DNA of 15,204 nucleotides. It comes from CAZTPJ01 sp964614515. Lineage in GTDB: Bacteria; Planctomycetota; Phycisphaerae; Phycisphaerales; UBA1924. The notes under the pieces were generated by a model, which was given only the letters and a program-made list of their open reading frames with translations, was not told where the DNA came from and did not search any database. The stretch covers positions 1 through 15,204 of the forward strand of contig CAZTPJ010000084.1 in the NCBI GenBank assembly GCA_964614515.1, written 5' to 3'. Position numbers and translations under genes: made by a program. Every line of letters starts with the position of its first letter. The stretch's first letter is position 1. Below, in pieces: positions 1 to 7,496 of the stretch.

Positions 1-2778
1 CAGTTTCTTCTCGGCCAGCATCTTGCGCGCTTGCGATTTCGCGGCCTGGCGGATCGCGAGGGCGATGCGCGCCGCGGTCTGGCTCACGTCCTCGCCGAGC
101 ACGAACACGGCATCCTTGTGCTCGATCTCGCGCAGCGTCGGACCCATCGCCGCCATCACCGATTCCACGTTCGCCGCGGCCGTGTTGACCTCCGCCGTCA
201 CGGTTACCGCGCGAAGCCGATTGAACCGGCGCACCGTCGCATACCCCGACGCTTCATCGATCTCCACGACCTCCGCCAACGGCACGGCTCGGCCGGCGGG
301 CGAAAAAATGTGCATCGTCTCGATCGATGCAAGACTCCGCCGGTGTGTCTCCGGCAGTCGCACGCGAACATCCACATCCTCGCGATTGCCGGCGAACGTG
401 TGCGCTTCAAGGCCAAACACGGCCGCACGAACCTGCCGCGCCACCGACTCCGTTGTCAAGCCCAGTTCATTGGCGCCCGGGCGCAGCGTCAGCCGCAGTT
501 CGCGCTGCCCGCGATCGCTGTCGTCCGCGACGTCATACACACCCTGAAAGTCGGCCAGCGCGGCCTTGACGCGCTCCGCCGCCGCCGCGATCAACTCCGG
601 CTTTTCGCCCGTGAGCATCAGCGAGATCGGCGGTCCGCTTGGGCCAGCGGCGATGGGTTCCATCCGCAAGCTCTTGACCCCGGGCAGCAACCCCGCCGCC
701 TCGCGAATCGACACCGTCACGTCATCGCTCGTGCGCATCCCCCGCGCCTGACGAACCTCCACCGCCAGCAGTTCGATGAACACCTGGCCCAGGTGCGACT
801 GCACGGCCTCGGTCCCGCCCTCGATGTCTCCGGCCGCGCCGGAGATCGCAAAGACGTGCTGCACTTCCGGCTGCGCGAGGGCCGCGGCTTCCAGTCGCTT
901 GATGATGTCGTCCGTTCGCTCGATCGGCGTGCCGATGGGCATGCGCAAGTTGGCGATGATCGTCTCCGCATCCGTGCCGCCGAAGAACACAAACGGCAAT
1001 CGCCCGCCCGCCACCACCCCCACCGACACGATAAACACCGCCACAATCCCCGCAAGCACTCGCCACGGGCGATGCAGGCACCACCCCAGCAGACGACCGA
1101 AGGGTTGCGCCACGCGATTCTCGAACACCCCGTCGCGCCAGTGATCGAAGCGGGATTCAAATCGCTCAATGCGGCGCTGGCCTGTGGCCTGCTTTCGCGT
1201 GTCGGCCTTGTGCAGCGAGTGGGCCATGTGCGTCGGCAGACAAAACAACGCCTCGATCAACGACACCGCCAGCGCAATGGCCACCACGATCGGCAGCGCC
1301 CCGAGCAAGTCGCCCATGCGCCCGCCGATCAACAGCAGCGGCGTGAACGCGAAGATCGTCGTCGTCACCGTCCCGATCACAGGCCAGGTGACTTCGTTGG
1401 CGCCATGCACGGCCGCCTGTAACGCCGGCTCCCCCGAGTCGTGCCGCGTGATGATGTTCTCCGCCACCACGATCCCATCATCCACCAGCATCCCAAGCAC
1501 GATGATCAGTCCGAACATCGACAACAGATTCAGCGTCACATCCGTGATGCGCATGAACATCAGCGTGCCCAGGATCGACACGGCCAGGCCGATGAGCACC
1601 CAGAACGCCGCACGCCAGTTGAGCAGCAGAAACAACGTGACAAAGACCCCGAGCGCGCCGATGAGCGCGTTACGGCTGAGCAACTCAAGCCGCCCCGTGA
1701 TAAACCGCGCAAGATCCGTCGTCAGCACAATTTCACCCGGCAACTCCGCCGCACGCGATGCGCCAAGCAGCCACGCGCGATGTCGATCAGACATGGGTTG
1801 CCCATCGCGCCCGGCCCCCGCGAGTTGGGCGAGTTTCTCCCGCGTGTTCGGCGTGAACGGCTCACCACTTCTCGCGGCCGCATAGGCCTTCACCATCTCC
1901 GACATCTCGACGGCGTCCTGCTTGCCGACCTTGAAGACCGTGAGGTTCACCGCGGGTTTGCCGTTGAGGCGCACCATCACGTCCGTGTCCGCGAAACCAT
2001 CTCGCACGTCGGCGATCTCGCCAAGCCGAAGCACGCGACCATTCGCATCCGCCGTGATGATGACATCGCGCACCGCCTGCGCCCGCTCTTCCGCGCCCAG
2101 CGTGCGAATCGCCACGATCCCCGTCGGGCTCTTCACCGATCCGCCCGGAAGTTCGGCCATCGCCGTGCGAATGCGATCCGCGATCAGCGGAAGGCTTAGT
2201 CCGTGCTGAAGCAGCGCCTCCATCCGCGGCTCGACGATGAGTTCATCGCGCCGCGTCCCGCCGAGCGTGATGTCCCCCATGCCCGGCAACGAACGCAGAT
2301 CATCGCGAATCTGCCGCAGCCCATCCTTCAGCGCACGCTCGCCCGCGTCGCCCACCAGCGACAGAATGATCACCGGGATGTTCGGCTCGAACTTCGAGAC
2401 GATGATCCGCTCCGATCGCTCGGGCAGGTCCTGCAGCGCGTCGATCTCACGCTTGACATCCGCCACCTTCACGTCGATGTCCACGCCTTCCTTGAACTCG
2501 ATGCGCACCACGGCCGCACCTTCGGACACCACTGTCGTCAGTTCCTTGATGTCTCGCAGGTCGGCGACGCGGTCTTCGATCTTTGTGGCGAGGGAGGATT
2601 CGATCTCATCGGGCGACGCGCCGGGATATGGCGCGGCGATCATCACCTGCGTGGGATTCGTCTCCGGAAAGAACTCGCGCCGCAGGCCAAGCCCGAACGC
2701 GAGGCCCCCGAACAGCAGCACGAACTTGATGATCGTCGCCACAACCGGACGCTGCACACCGAACGACGCCAGACTCAT
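1..2778 (-). CDS. RND-family efflux transporter permease subunit (AcrB-like), C-terminus beyond window
   Basis: Inner-membrane proton-driven pump of the resistance-nodulation-division type, expected to expel drugs or other amphiphiles with the adjacent membrane-fusion protein and an outer-membrane channel not seen here. The first 926 residues are present; family members are usually about 1,030-1,050 residues, so roughly the last tenth is missing. Seen: TM1 at about residues 12-34 after the N-terminus MSLASFGVQRP; a first periplasmic porter region with FPETNP and YPGASPDEIE; a TM block from about residue 370; and the TM4 motif LVDDGIVVAENI. D433 and D434 of that motif match the proton-relay aspartates D407/D408 of E. 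coli AcrB. TM7 (PWRVLAGIVAVFIVSVG) precedes the second periplasmic region. The ATG overlaps the upstream fusion-protein stop as ATGA, implying translational coupling. Residues about 302-343 look like an insertion just before TM2. The substrate cannot be predicted. The ORF is open to position 1. Confidence 0.93.
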   Translation of the reverse strand, partial: MSLASFGVQRPVVATIIKFVLLFGGLAFGLGLRREFFPETNPTQVMIAAPYPGASPDEIESSLATKIEDRVADLRDIKELTTVVSEGAAVVRIEFKEGVDIDVKVADVKREIDALQDLPERSERIIVSKFEPNIPVIILSLVGDAGERALKDGLRQIRDDLRSLPGMGDITLGGTRRDELIVEPRMEALLQHGLSLPLIADRIRTAMAELPGGSVKSPTGIVAIRTLGAEERAQAVRDVIITADANGRVLRLGEIADVRDGFADTDVMVRLNGKPAVNLTVFKVGKQDAVEMSEMVKAYAAARSGEPFTPNTREKLAQLAGAGRDGQPMSDRHRAWLLGASRAAELPGEIVLTTDLARFITGRLELLSRNALIGALGVFVTLFLLLNWRAAFWVLIGLAVSILGTLMFMRITDVTLNLLSMFGLIIVLGMLVDDGIVVAENIITRHDSGEPALQAAVHGANEVTWPVIGTVTTTIFAFTPLLLIGGRMGDLLGALPIVVAIALAVSLIEALFCLPTHMAHSLHKADTRKQATGQRRIERFESRFDHWRDGVFENRVAQPFGRLLGWCLHRPWRVLAGIVAVFIVSVGVVAGGRLPFVFFGGTDAETIIANLRMPIGTPIERTDDIIKRLEAAALAQPEVQHVFAISGAAGDIEGGTEAVQSHLGQVFIELLAVEVRQARGMRTSDDVTVSIREAAGLLPGVKSLRMEPIAAGPSGPPISLMLTGEKPELIAAAAERVKAALADFQGVYDVADDSDRGQRELRLTLRPGANELGLTTESVARQVRAAVFGLEAHTFAGNREDVDVRVRLPETHRRSLASIETMHIFSPAGRAVPLAEVVEIDEASGYATVRRFNRLRAVTVTAEVNTAAANVESVMAAMGPTLREIEHKDAVFVLGEDVSQTAARIALAIRQAAKSQARKMLAEKKL

Positions 2779-4103
2779 GGCGCGCCCTCCAGGCGCGCGG
2801 CCGTTGTCTCCGAGATGACCACGGCCATGCCAGGCTCCAGCGCGTCAAGGTTCGAGATCACGACGATCTGCCCGGCTTCGAGCCCGCTTTCGAGCACGGC
2901 CCATTGCCGCTCATTTGGATCAAGGTGTGGAAAGGCCGCGTCGATCGAGTGTGACACGCGCACGGGAGCATGGCGCACACGGTGCATGTCGCCGGGTGAG
3001 TTGCTCGCGACAAGCACGCGCTCGTTGGTGACGGCGACGCGCGGCACCACCACCCGCGGCTCAACTTCGCGTGATGTCACCAGCGCCAGCACGAACTCAC
3101 CGGGAATGATGCGAGCGTCCCTGTGCTGCCGCAGGACGGCATAGACGGTGATGGATCGCGTGGCCGGGTCGCCCTCGGGCGCCACGCGAATCACTTCGCC
3201 GCGCCAGCCCATGGCGGAGTCCCCGCGATCCGTGCGAAACTCAACCTCATCGCCGATTCGCACAAAGCGATGCGCCGACAGCGGAAGTTGCAGCGGGATC
3301 TCGAGTACGTCCGTGTTGACGATGCGGGCGACTTCCATCCCGGCCGTGATGAGTTCGCCCGGCCGGCCCGCGATGCGCTGGATCACGCCGTCGAACGGGG
3401 CCGTGATGGTCGTGCGCGCGAGGTCTTCACGGGCGAGGGTGAGCGCGGCCTGCTGCGCCGCGATGTCCGCCTGAAGTCGCGCCCGGCGCGGGGCCATCAG
3501 CGCCAGCGATTCACGGATTGACGTCGCCTCGCGCTGCGCGCGGTTGTACGCCGCCAGACGCGAATCAACCTCCTGCACCGAGCCCACGCCATCCTCACGC
3601 GCGGCGACCGCCCGTTCATATTCGCGCTGCGCCACGGCGGCCTCATCCACCACCAGACGCTCGCGCGCTTCGAGACTTTCCCTCTCGATACCCCACGACT
3701 CAAGGTCAGCCGTCAGCAGCGCCATCGCCTGCTCGCTCGCGATCACACGCTGGCGAAAGTCCGTTTGATCCAGTTGCAGCAGCACCTCCCCGGCCTTGAC
3801 GCTCGCGCCGGCTTCGATGCGCTCCGCCCGAGCCACCACCCGCGCCGTGACCTGCGCCGCGACGTTCGCCGCCTCCATCGCCTCCGCCGTCCCATGACCA
3901 CGCCACGATCGCGCGATCGGCACGAACTCGACACGCATGGCCCGCACGGCCAGCGGGGGAATGTCCTGCTCAGCGCGGCGCGGCTCCGGGCGCGATGACG
4001 CCAGGTACCCGAAAATCGCGAACGCGATCACCAGCAGGCCAACTCCCACGCCCGCGCGAACCAGGCGCGAAGCGATCACCAGCAGGCGAGATTCCGACGC
4101 CAT
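2775..4103 (-). CDS. RND efflux periplasmic adaptor (HlyD/AcrA-type membrane-fusion protein)
   Basis: Periplasmic adaptor that links the RND pump to an outer-membrane channel; 442 residues, normal for the family. Seen: a single N-terminal membrane anchor at about residues 18-34 with no lipobox cysteine, so it is probably anchored by this helix. The first half of the lipoyl/barrel-sandwich domain is at about 75-112, ending GEVLLQLDQTDF. An Ala/Glu/Arg-rich coiled-coil hairpin follows at about 115-230. The second lipoyl half is at about 231-262, with TTITAPFDGVIQRI typical of the family, and beta-barrel and membrane-proximal regions run to the C-terminus. The frame stays open upstream to 4559, but that part overlaps recQ and lacks adaptor features. 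I chose the ATG at 4103 because GGGGAG lies 5-6 nt upstream and the anchor follows at once. It lies 49 bp after recQ and overlaps the RND gene by 4 nt. Confidence 0.9.
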   Translation of the reverse strand: MASESRLLVIASRLVRAGVGVGLLVIAFAIFGYLASSRPEPRRAEQDIPPLAVRAMRVEFVPIARSWRGHGTAEAMEAANVAAQVTARVVARAERIEAGASVKAGEVLLQLDQTDFRQRVIASEQAMALLTADLESWGIERESLEARERLVVDEAAVAQREYERAVAAREDGVGSVQEVDSRLAAYNRAQREATSIRESLALMAPRRARLQADIAAQQAALTLAREDLARTTITAPFDGVIQRIAGRPGELITAGMEVARIVNTDVLEIPLQLPLSAHRFVRIGDEVEFRTDRGDSAMGWRGEVIRVAPEGDPATRSITVYAVLRQHRDARIIPGEFVLALVTSREVEPRVVVPRVAVTNERVLVASNSPGDMHRVRHAPVRVSHSIDAAFPHLDPNERQWAVLESGLEAGQIVVISNLDALEPGMAVVISETTAARLEGAP

Positions 4104-4152
4104 TGTGTCTCCCCGTTGATTCCGTGAGGCAAGTGTAGGTGCGAGCGCCGAT

Positions 4153-6381
4153 CTATCCCTGCCGTGATCGAACCTTCGCCACCACCACACGGATGTCGTT
4201 GTAGGGCACTTCGCCGCCGAGGGCCTCGTGGATGGGCTTGAGCCAATCTGTGCCGATTTTTTCCGCCACGTCGGTGATCCTGGTCTCAAGGTCGGCGGAA
4301 ACCCACGGCGAAATGTCCCTCGGCCGCGTCTCTTCAACCCAACGACCCAGATACTCCGCGATCGTGTTGGGCGAGAGCGCCAGTGTGCGGGCGACCCCTT
4401 CGATCGACTCCCCCTTGGCGAAGAGCTGCGCGGCGATCTTTCGGCGTTCACTTTGGGGCGGGGCGAGGCGCCGCCCGCCGGAGGCCGCGTCGAGGTGCAG
4501 GCCGTGCGATGCACACCACTCGCGGATGTGCGATGTAAACGCTTCGCCAAACTCCTCAACCTTCCGCGTGCCGATCCCGCGAACGCTCATCATGCGCTCC
4601 GGCGTACTCGGGCGTGTGACGGCGAGTTCCTGAAGCGTCGAATCGGCAAAGATGACATACGGCGGCACGTTGCGTGCGTCGGCCAGTTCCCGCCGCAGCG
4701 TGCGCAGTGATTCGAACAGCGCGGCCTCTTCGGCGTTGAGCACCAGGCCCGGGCGCTTGCCGCGCGTCGCGGCCGGCTGCCTGGGATCAAAGAGCTTCAC
4801 GCTGCGCTGCCCGCGCAGGACCTCTCGCGACGCCGCATTGAGCGACAACGTCGGAAACTCGCCCCCGTCGCGCTTGAGCACCCCCTGGTCCACCAACTGG
4901 TGCATGTAACTCAGGATCGTGTTGCGCGGAACCATCGGCAGCAGGCCAAACACGCTGAGTTCATCATGCCCGCGCTCGCGGATCTTCGCCGCGTGCGAAC
5001 CGCGAAGCACATCCGCGATGTGCGCTGCGCCAAAGGGCGTCCCGGACTTCTGCATCACCCGCGCCACGGCCGAGATGATCTTCTGCGCCATCACATCCGC
5101 CTCGGGCGTCGCATCGACTTCGTTCAGGCACACATCGCACGCGTTGCAGTTCGGAAACGGATACCCCTGCCCGAAGTGCTCGGACAGCGATTTGTGTCGG
5201 CACGACATGGCCGCACACAGCCGATGCATTTGATCGAGCAGTTCGAGTTGCGCCTTGGTGATGTTCGGGTCGGCGCCGGCGTCTTCGGCGGACTTGAAGA
5301 TCAACTCCGTCCATCGGGCCGCGTCGGCGGAACTGTAGAGCATGACGCACTCGGCCTCGAGGCCGTCGCGCCCGGCGCGTCCGGTTTCCTGCTGATACGC
5401 CTCGATGGACTTGGGCATCGCCGCGTGCAACACGCAGCGCACGTTCGATCGGTCGATGCCCATGCCAAAGGCGACGGTGGCGACGACTACGTCGAGCCGC
5501 TCGCGCGTGAAGGCATCCTGCACCTTCCGCCGCCGCGCGGCGTCGAGGCCCGCGTGATACGCCGCGGCCTTCACGCCCGACGCAACCAGCACCGCCGCGA
5601 GATTCTCCGTGTCCTTGCGGCTGATGCAATACACGATCACCGCTTCGTTCGCGTGACGACGGATCACCTCCAGGGCTTGCGAATCCCGCGTCACGCGAGG
5701 CACGATCCGATACACCAGGTTTGGCCGATCAAACGTGCCCACGAGCACGGCCGGGTTCTTCAAGCCCAGTTGCGCCACGATGTCCTCGCGCACGCGCGGC
5801 GTGGCCGTGGCGGTGAACGCATGCATCGCCGCGTTGGGGAAGCGCCTTCGCAGGCCCGCGAGTTTTCGATACTCGGGACGGAAGTCATGCCCCCAATGGC
5901 TGATGCAGTGCGCCTCGTCGATCGCGAAGGCATGAACGCCCAACGCTCCGCTGGGCTGGCGCACGCTCGCCAGCCAATCAAGGAACCCATCGCCAAGCAA
6001 ACGCTCGGGCGCGATGAAGAGCAACCGCAACTCGCCGCGCTCACACGCCGCCATCGACGCGCGAACTTCATCCGACGTGCAACCCGAGTGCAGACCCGCG
6101 GCCGGATATCCGTTGAGTTTCAACCCATCCACCTGATCCTTCATCAGCGAGATCAGCGGACTGACCACAACCGTCAGCGTGTGACTGACCAGCGGCGGGG
6201 CCTGATAGCACAGACTCTTGCCACCACCGGTGGGCATGACGACGAGCGAGTCTCGCCCGGCCAGGGCCGCGTCGATCGCCTCGGCCTGCTGCGGGCGAAG
6301 CGATGTGAAGCCCCATGTGCGGCGGATCGCGTCGGCGATGTTCTCGGTGCCGGCCGTGGGTGGTGGTGGCGAGGGTGACAC
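4153..6381 (-). CDS. recQ: ATP-dependent DNA helicase RecQ
   Basis: 3'-5' superfamily 2 DNA helicase acting in recombination and replication-fork repair. Seen in 742 residues: Walker A MPTGGGKS at 49-56; DEAH box at 155-158 followed by CISHWGHDFRPEY, the RecQ aromatic-rich loop; motif III AFTATATP at 188-195; motif VI QETGRAGRDG at 331-340. A four-cysteine zinc site is formed by C394, C412, C415 and C418, then come a winged-helix region and an HRDC domain at about 549-622. About 120 residues follow, including a helix-turn-helix-like stretch at 645-682 (GESIEGVARTLALSPNTIAEY). E. coli RecQ is near 610 residues; longer forms with this tail occur in other phyla. The start is GTG at 6381, with no in-frame ATG or GTG that would give a better N-terminus and no clear Shine-Dalgarno sequence. 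The gene ends with TAG. Confidence 0.96.
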   Translation of the reverse strand: MSPSPPPPTAGTENIADAIRRTWGFTSLRPQQAEAIDAALAGRDSLVVMPTGGGKSLCYQAPPLVSHTLTVVVSPLISLMKDQVDGLKLNGYPAAGLHSGCTSDEVRASMAACERGELRLLFIAPERLLGDGFLDWLASVRQPSGALGVHAFAIDEAHCISHWGHDFRPEYRKLAGLRRRFPNAAMHAFTATATPRVREDIVAQLGLKNPAVLVGTFDRPNLVYRIVPRVTRDSQALEVIRRHANEAVIVYCISRKDTENLAAVLVASGVKAAAYHAGLDAARRRKVQDAFTRERLDVVVATVAFGMGIDRSNVRCVLHAAMPKSIEAYQQETGRAGRDGLEAECVMLYSSADAARWTELIFKSAEDAGADPNITKAQLELLDQMHRLCAAMSCRHKSLSEHFGQGYPFPNCNACDVCLNEVDATPEADVMAQKIISAVARVMQKSGTPFGAAHIADVLRGSHAAKIRERGHDELSVFGLLPMVPRNTILSYMHQLVDQGVLKRDGGEFPTLSLNAASREVLRGQRSVKLFDPRQPAATRGKRPGLVLNAEEAALFESLRTLRRELADARNVPPYVIFADSTLQELAVTRPSTPERMMSVRGIGTRKVEEFGEAFTSHIREWCASHGLHLDAASGGRRLAPPQSERRKIAAQLFAKGESIEGVARTLALSPNTIAEYLGRWVEETRPRDISPWVSADLETRITDVAEKIGTDWLKPIHEALGGEVPYNDIRVVVAKVRSRQG

Positions 6382-6389
6382 GGTGAGCC

Positions 6390-6419
6390 AGCATAGTCCG
6401 ATCAGTTCCCGAACGTCAA
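6390..6419 (-). promoter_or_regulatory. Predicted sigma70-like promoter of recQ, leaderless
   Basis: On the minus strand, -35 TTGACG (6414-6419) and -10 TATGCT (6390-6395) are separated by 18 bp. The -35 matches consensus at five of six bases and the -10 at four. Standard spacing puts the transcription start at about 6383-6384, two or three bases before the GTG codon. The site lies directly downstream of the terminator of the preceding gene, where a new promoter is expected. Called by eye. Confidence 0.5.
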
Positions 6420-6450
6420 CACGTCCGGCGTGCGAACCGCTCTGCGTTCA

Positions 6451-6482
6451 AATAACAACCCCCGGGCGATGCCGCCCGGGGG
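6451..6482 (-). terminator. Rho-independent terminator after the first CTERM gene
   Basis: Perfect 9-bp stem CCCCCGGGC / GCCCGGGGG (6459-6467 with 6474-6482) with a 6-nt loop. On the minus strand it is followed by TTGTTATTTG. The T-tract is interrupted, so it is weaker than the other two terminators here. It lies 31 nt past the stop at 6514. Confidence 0.8.
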
Positions 6483-6513
6483 ATGGGAGATGTCTGAAAT
6501 GTATCCGTCGCGA

Positions 6514-7170
6514 TCAGCGGCGACGACGCATGGCCGCCAAGCCACCGAGGCCGAGCAGGGCCAGAGCGCTGGGCGCCGGGATGATGTCTCCGGAGACGAG
6601 CGTGGACACGTCGGAGAAGCTGCTGTTGAAGAAGCCGCCGCCGACGCGGGTGAACAGCTGCACAATGGCGCCGCTGTAGATGCCCGAAAGGTCGCCCATG
6701 CCGAACGCGCCCGTCGTGCCTTCAAACGATCCGTTGCCCAGGCCGTTGAACGTCACGTTGCTGAGCAGGCCGTTGAAGAAGACGATGCCGCCGCCGGGTG
6801 ACAGCCAGTCGCCGCTGATGTCGCCCGTGATGGTGTCGCCATCGGCGTCAGCGAAGGAGAACGTGCCGGACCCATCGGCCGTGAGGCCGACGATGTTCGT
6901 GACGTTGATCGACACCATGGCGGAGCCGCCGGTGGTCGTCACGAAGCCAGGCTCAAACTGAGCCGTGCCGCCCGGAGCGATCAAGCGAGTCACGTCGCCC
7001 GCGCTCTGGAACGAGCCCGAGTCAACCGCGACTGCGGTGAACTGTCCCGGACCCGCGTCATACGCGCCGCGCAGATCGGTGTACTGGAAAGTCGCCACCA
7101 CGGTCGCGCTCGCGCTCGTCGCAAGACCAGCCGCAGCCAGCACGCCAACAACAAATGCCTTGGTATTCAC
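6514..7170 (-). CDS. Exported protein with PEP-CTERM-like (PAP variant) sorting tail, paralog 1
   Basis: A 218-residue protein with an N-terminal signal peptide (MNTKAFVVGVLAAAGLATSASAT, cleavage expected after ASA at about residue 22). The mature domain has no known enzymatic motif: it is rich in Gly, Ser, Thr and Asp, beta-rich in appearance and cysteine-free. The C-terminus is a tripartite sorting signal: PAPS, the hydrophobic stretch ALALLGLGGLAAM, then four arginines. PEP-CTERM tails are recognised by exosortases in other bacteria; here the central Glu is Ala, and no exosortase gene is in the window. Function unknown; a cell-surface or extracellular-matrix role is inference. The GTG at 7170 is chosen because it directly precedes the signal peptide, has GAGGGAG upstream, and the same start region recurs in the neighbouring paralog. 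Upstream in-frame codons to 7290 run through the promoter. The gene appears monocistronic. Confidence 0.85.
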   Translation of the reverse strand: MNTKAFVVGVLAAAGLATSASATVVATFQYTDLRGAYDAGPGQFTAVAVDSGSFQSAGDVTRLIAPGGTAQFEPGFVTTTGGSAMVSINVTNIVGLTADGSGTFSFADADGDTITGDISGDWLSPGGGIVFFNGLLSNVTFNGLGNGSFEGTTGAFGMGDLSGIYSGAIVQLFTRVGGGFFNSSFSDVSTLVSGDIIPAPSALALLGLGGLAAMRRRR

Positions 7171-7185
7171 GATCTCATCTCCCTC
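7171..7185 (-). promoter_or_regulatory. Ribosome-binding region fixing the GTG start of paralog 1
   Basis: Minus-strand GAGGGAGATGAGATC directly precedes GTGAATACCAA. The identical 15 bases and following start region occur before paralog 2 at 8166-8180, which supports GTG as start in both. GGGAG lies 8 nt before the GTG. Confidence 0.75.
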
Positions 7186-7227
7186 GATACGAAGAAATCT
7201 TCTCTCCGAATGTCGCGCAAAGCCTAT

Positions 7228-7243
7228 GCCCGCGCGTCTCTCT
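7228..7243 (-). repeat. Conserved leader motif, copy 1
   Basis: Minus-strand AGAGAGACGCGCGGGC in the untranslated leader of paralog 1. It matches 15 of 16 bases with the leader of paralog 2 (8221-8236) and sits about 20 nt downstream of the -10 element. It may be a shared regulatory element or simply a relic of the duplication. Confidence 0.5.
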
Positions 7244-7262
7244 ACGACTCCAACTCCCCCAC

Positions 7263-7290
7263 AGTATCTACGCTCTTCGCCGATTGTCAA
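7263..7290 (-). promoter_or_regulatory. Predicted sigma70-like promoter of CTERM paralog 1
   Basis: Minus-strand -35 TTGACA (7285-7290, perfect consensus) and -10 GATACT (7263-7268, four of six) are separated by 16 bp. Transcription would start near 7256, giving a leader of about 86 nt. The CCCC before the -35 and the 16-bp spacing are shared with the promoter of paralog 2. Confidence 0.65.
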
Positions 7291-7433
7291 GGGGGTTTTG
7301 CCCCTTCTCGGCGCAAAATTGTGTGATTTTCGATCCCGGCCTTCCGACTCGTAGCCGATCCGCTACGCCTTGCTCAAAATCTCATGCTTATTGGACACCA
7401 GTAAAAAACCTAGATTTCCTTGCAATCGGGAGC
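7291..7433. other. Short intergenic stretch upstream of the paralog 1 promoter, nothing recognised
   Basis: The 326-bp gap 7171-7496 holds the leader and promoter of paralog 1 and the terminator of paralog 2. The remaining 143 bases are more AT-rich than their surroundings and show no gene, RNA or repeat that I can support. Confidence 0.6.
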
Positions 7434-7465
7434 AAAAAAAACGAACCCCCGGCCGGGCCGGGGGT
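7434..7465 (-). terminator. Rho-independent terminator after CTERM paralog 2
   Basis: Perfect 9-bp stem ACCCCCGGC / GCCGGGGGT (7445-7453 with 7457-7465) with a 3-nt loop. On the minus strand TCG and then eight T follow (7434-7441). This is a strong intrinsic terminator 31 nt past the stop of paralog 2, isolating it from paralog 1. Confidence 0.9.
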
Positions 7466-7496
7466 GCTGAGAGACTTGAGGGATGGTCGGAATCGA

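Noticed and set aside
4104..4559. In-frame upstream extension of the membrane-fusion protein (594 residues in total)
   Set aside because: It overlaps the end of recQ, has no adaptor-like sequence, and the ATG at 4103 has a good ribosome site followed at once by the membrane anchor.
7167..7178. Three-codon ORF (ATG AGA TCG TGA) overlapping the GTG start, also present at 8162-8173
   Set aside because: Its ATG directly abuts the GGGAG ribosome site with no spacing, so initiation there is unlikely. Conservation is explained by the shared ribosome region.
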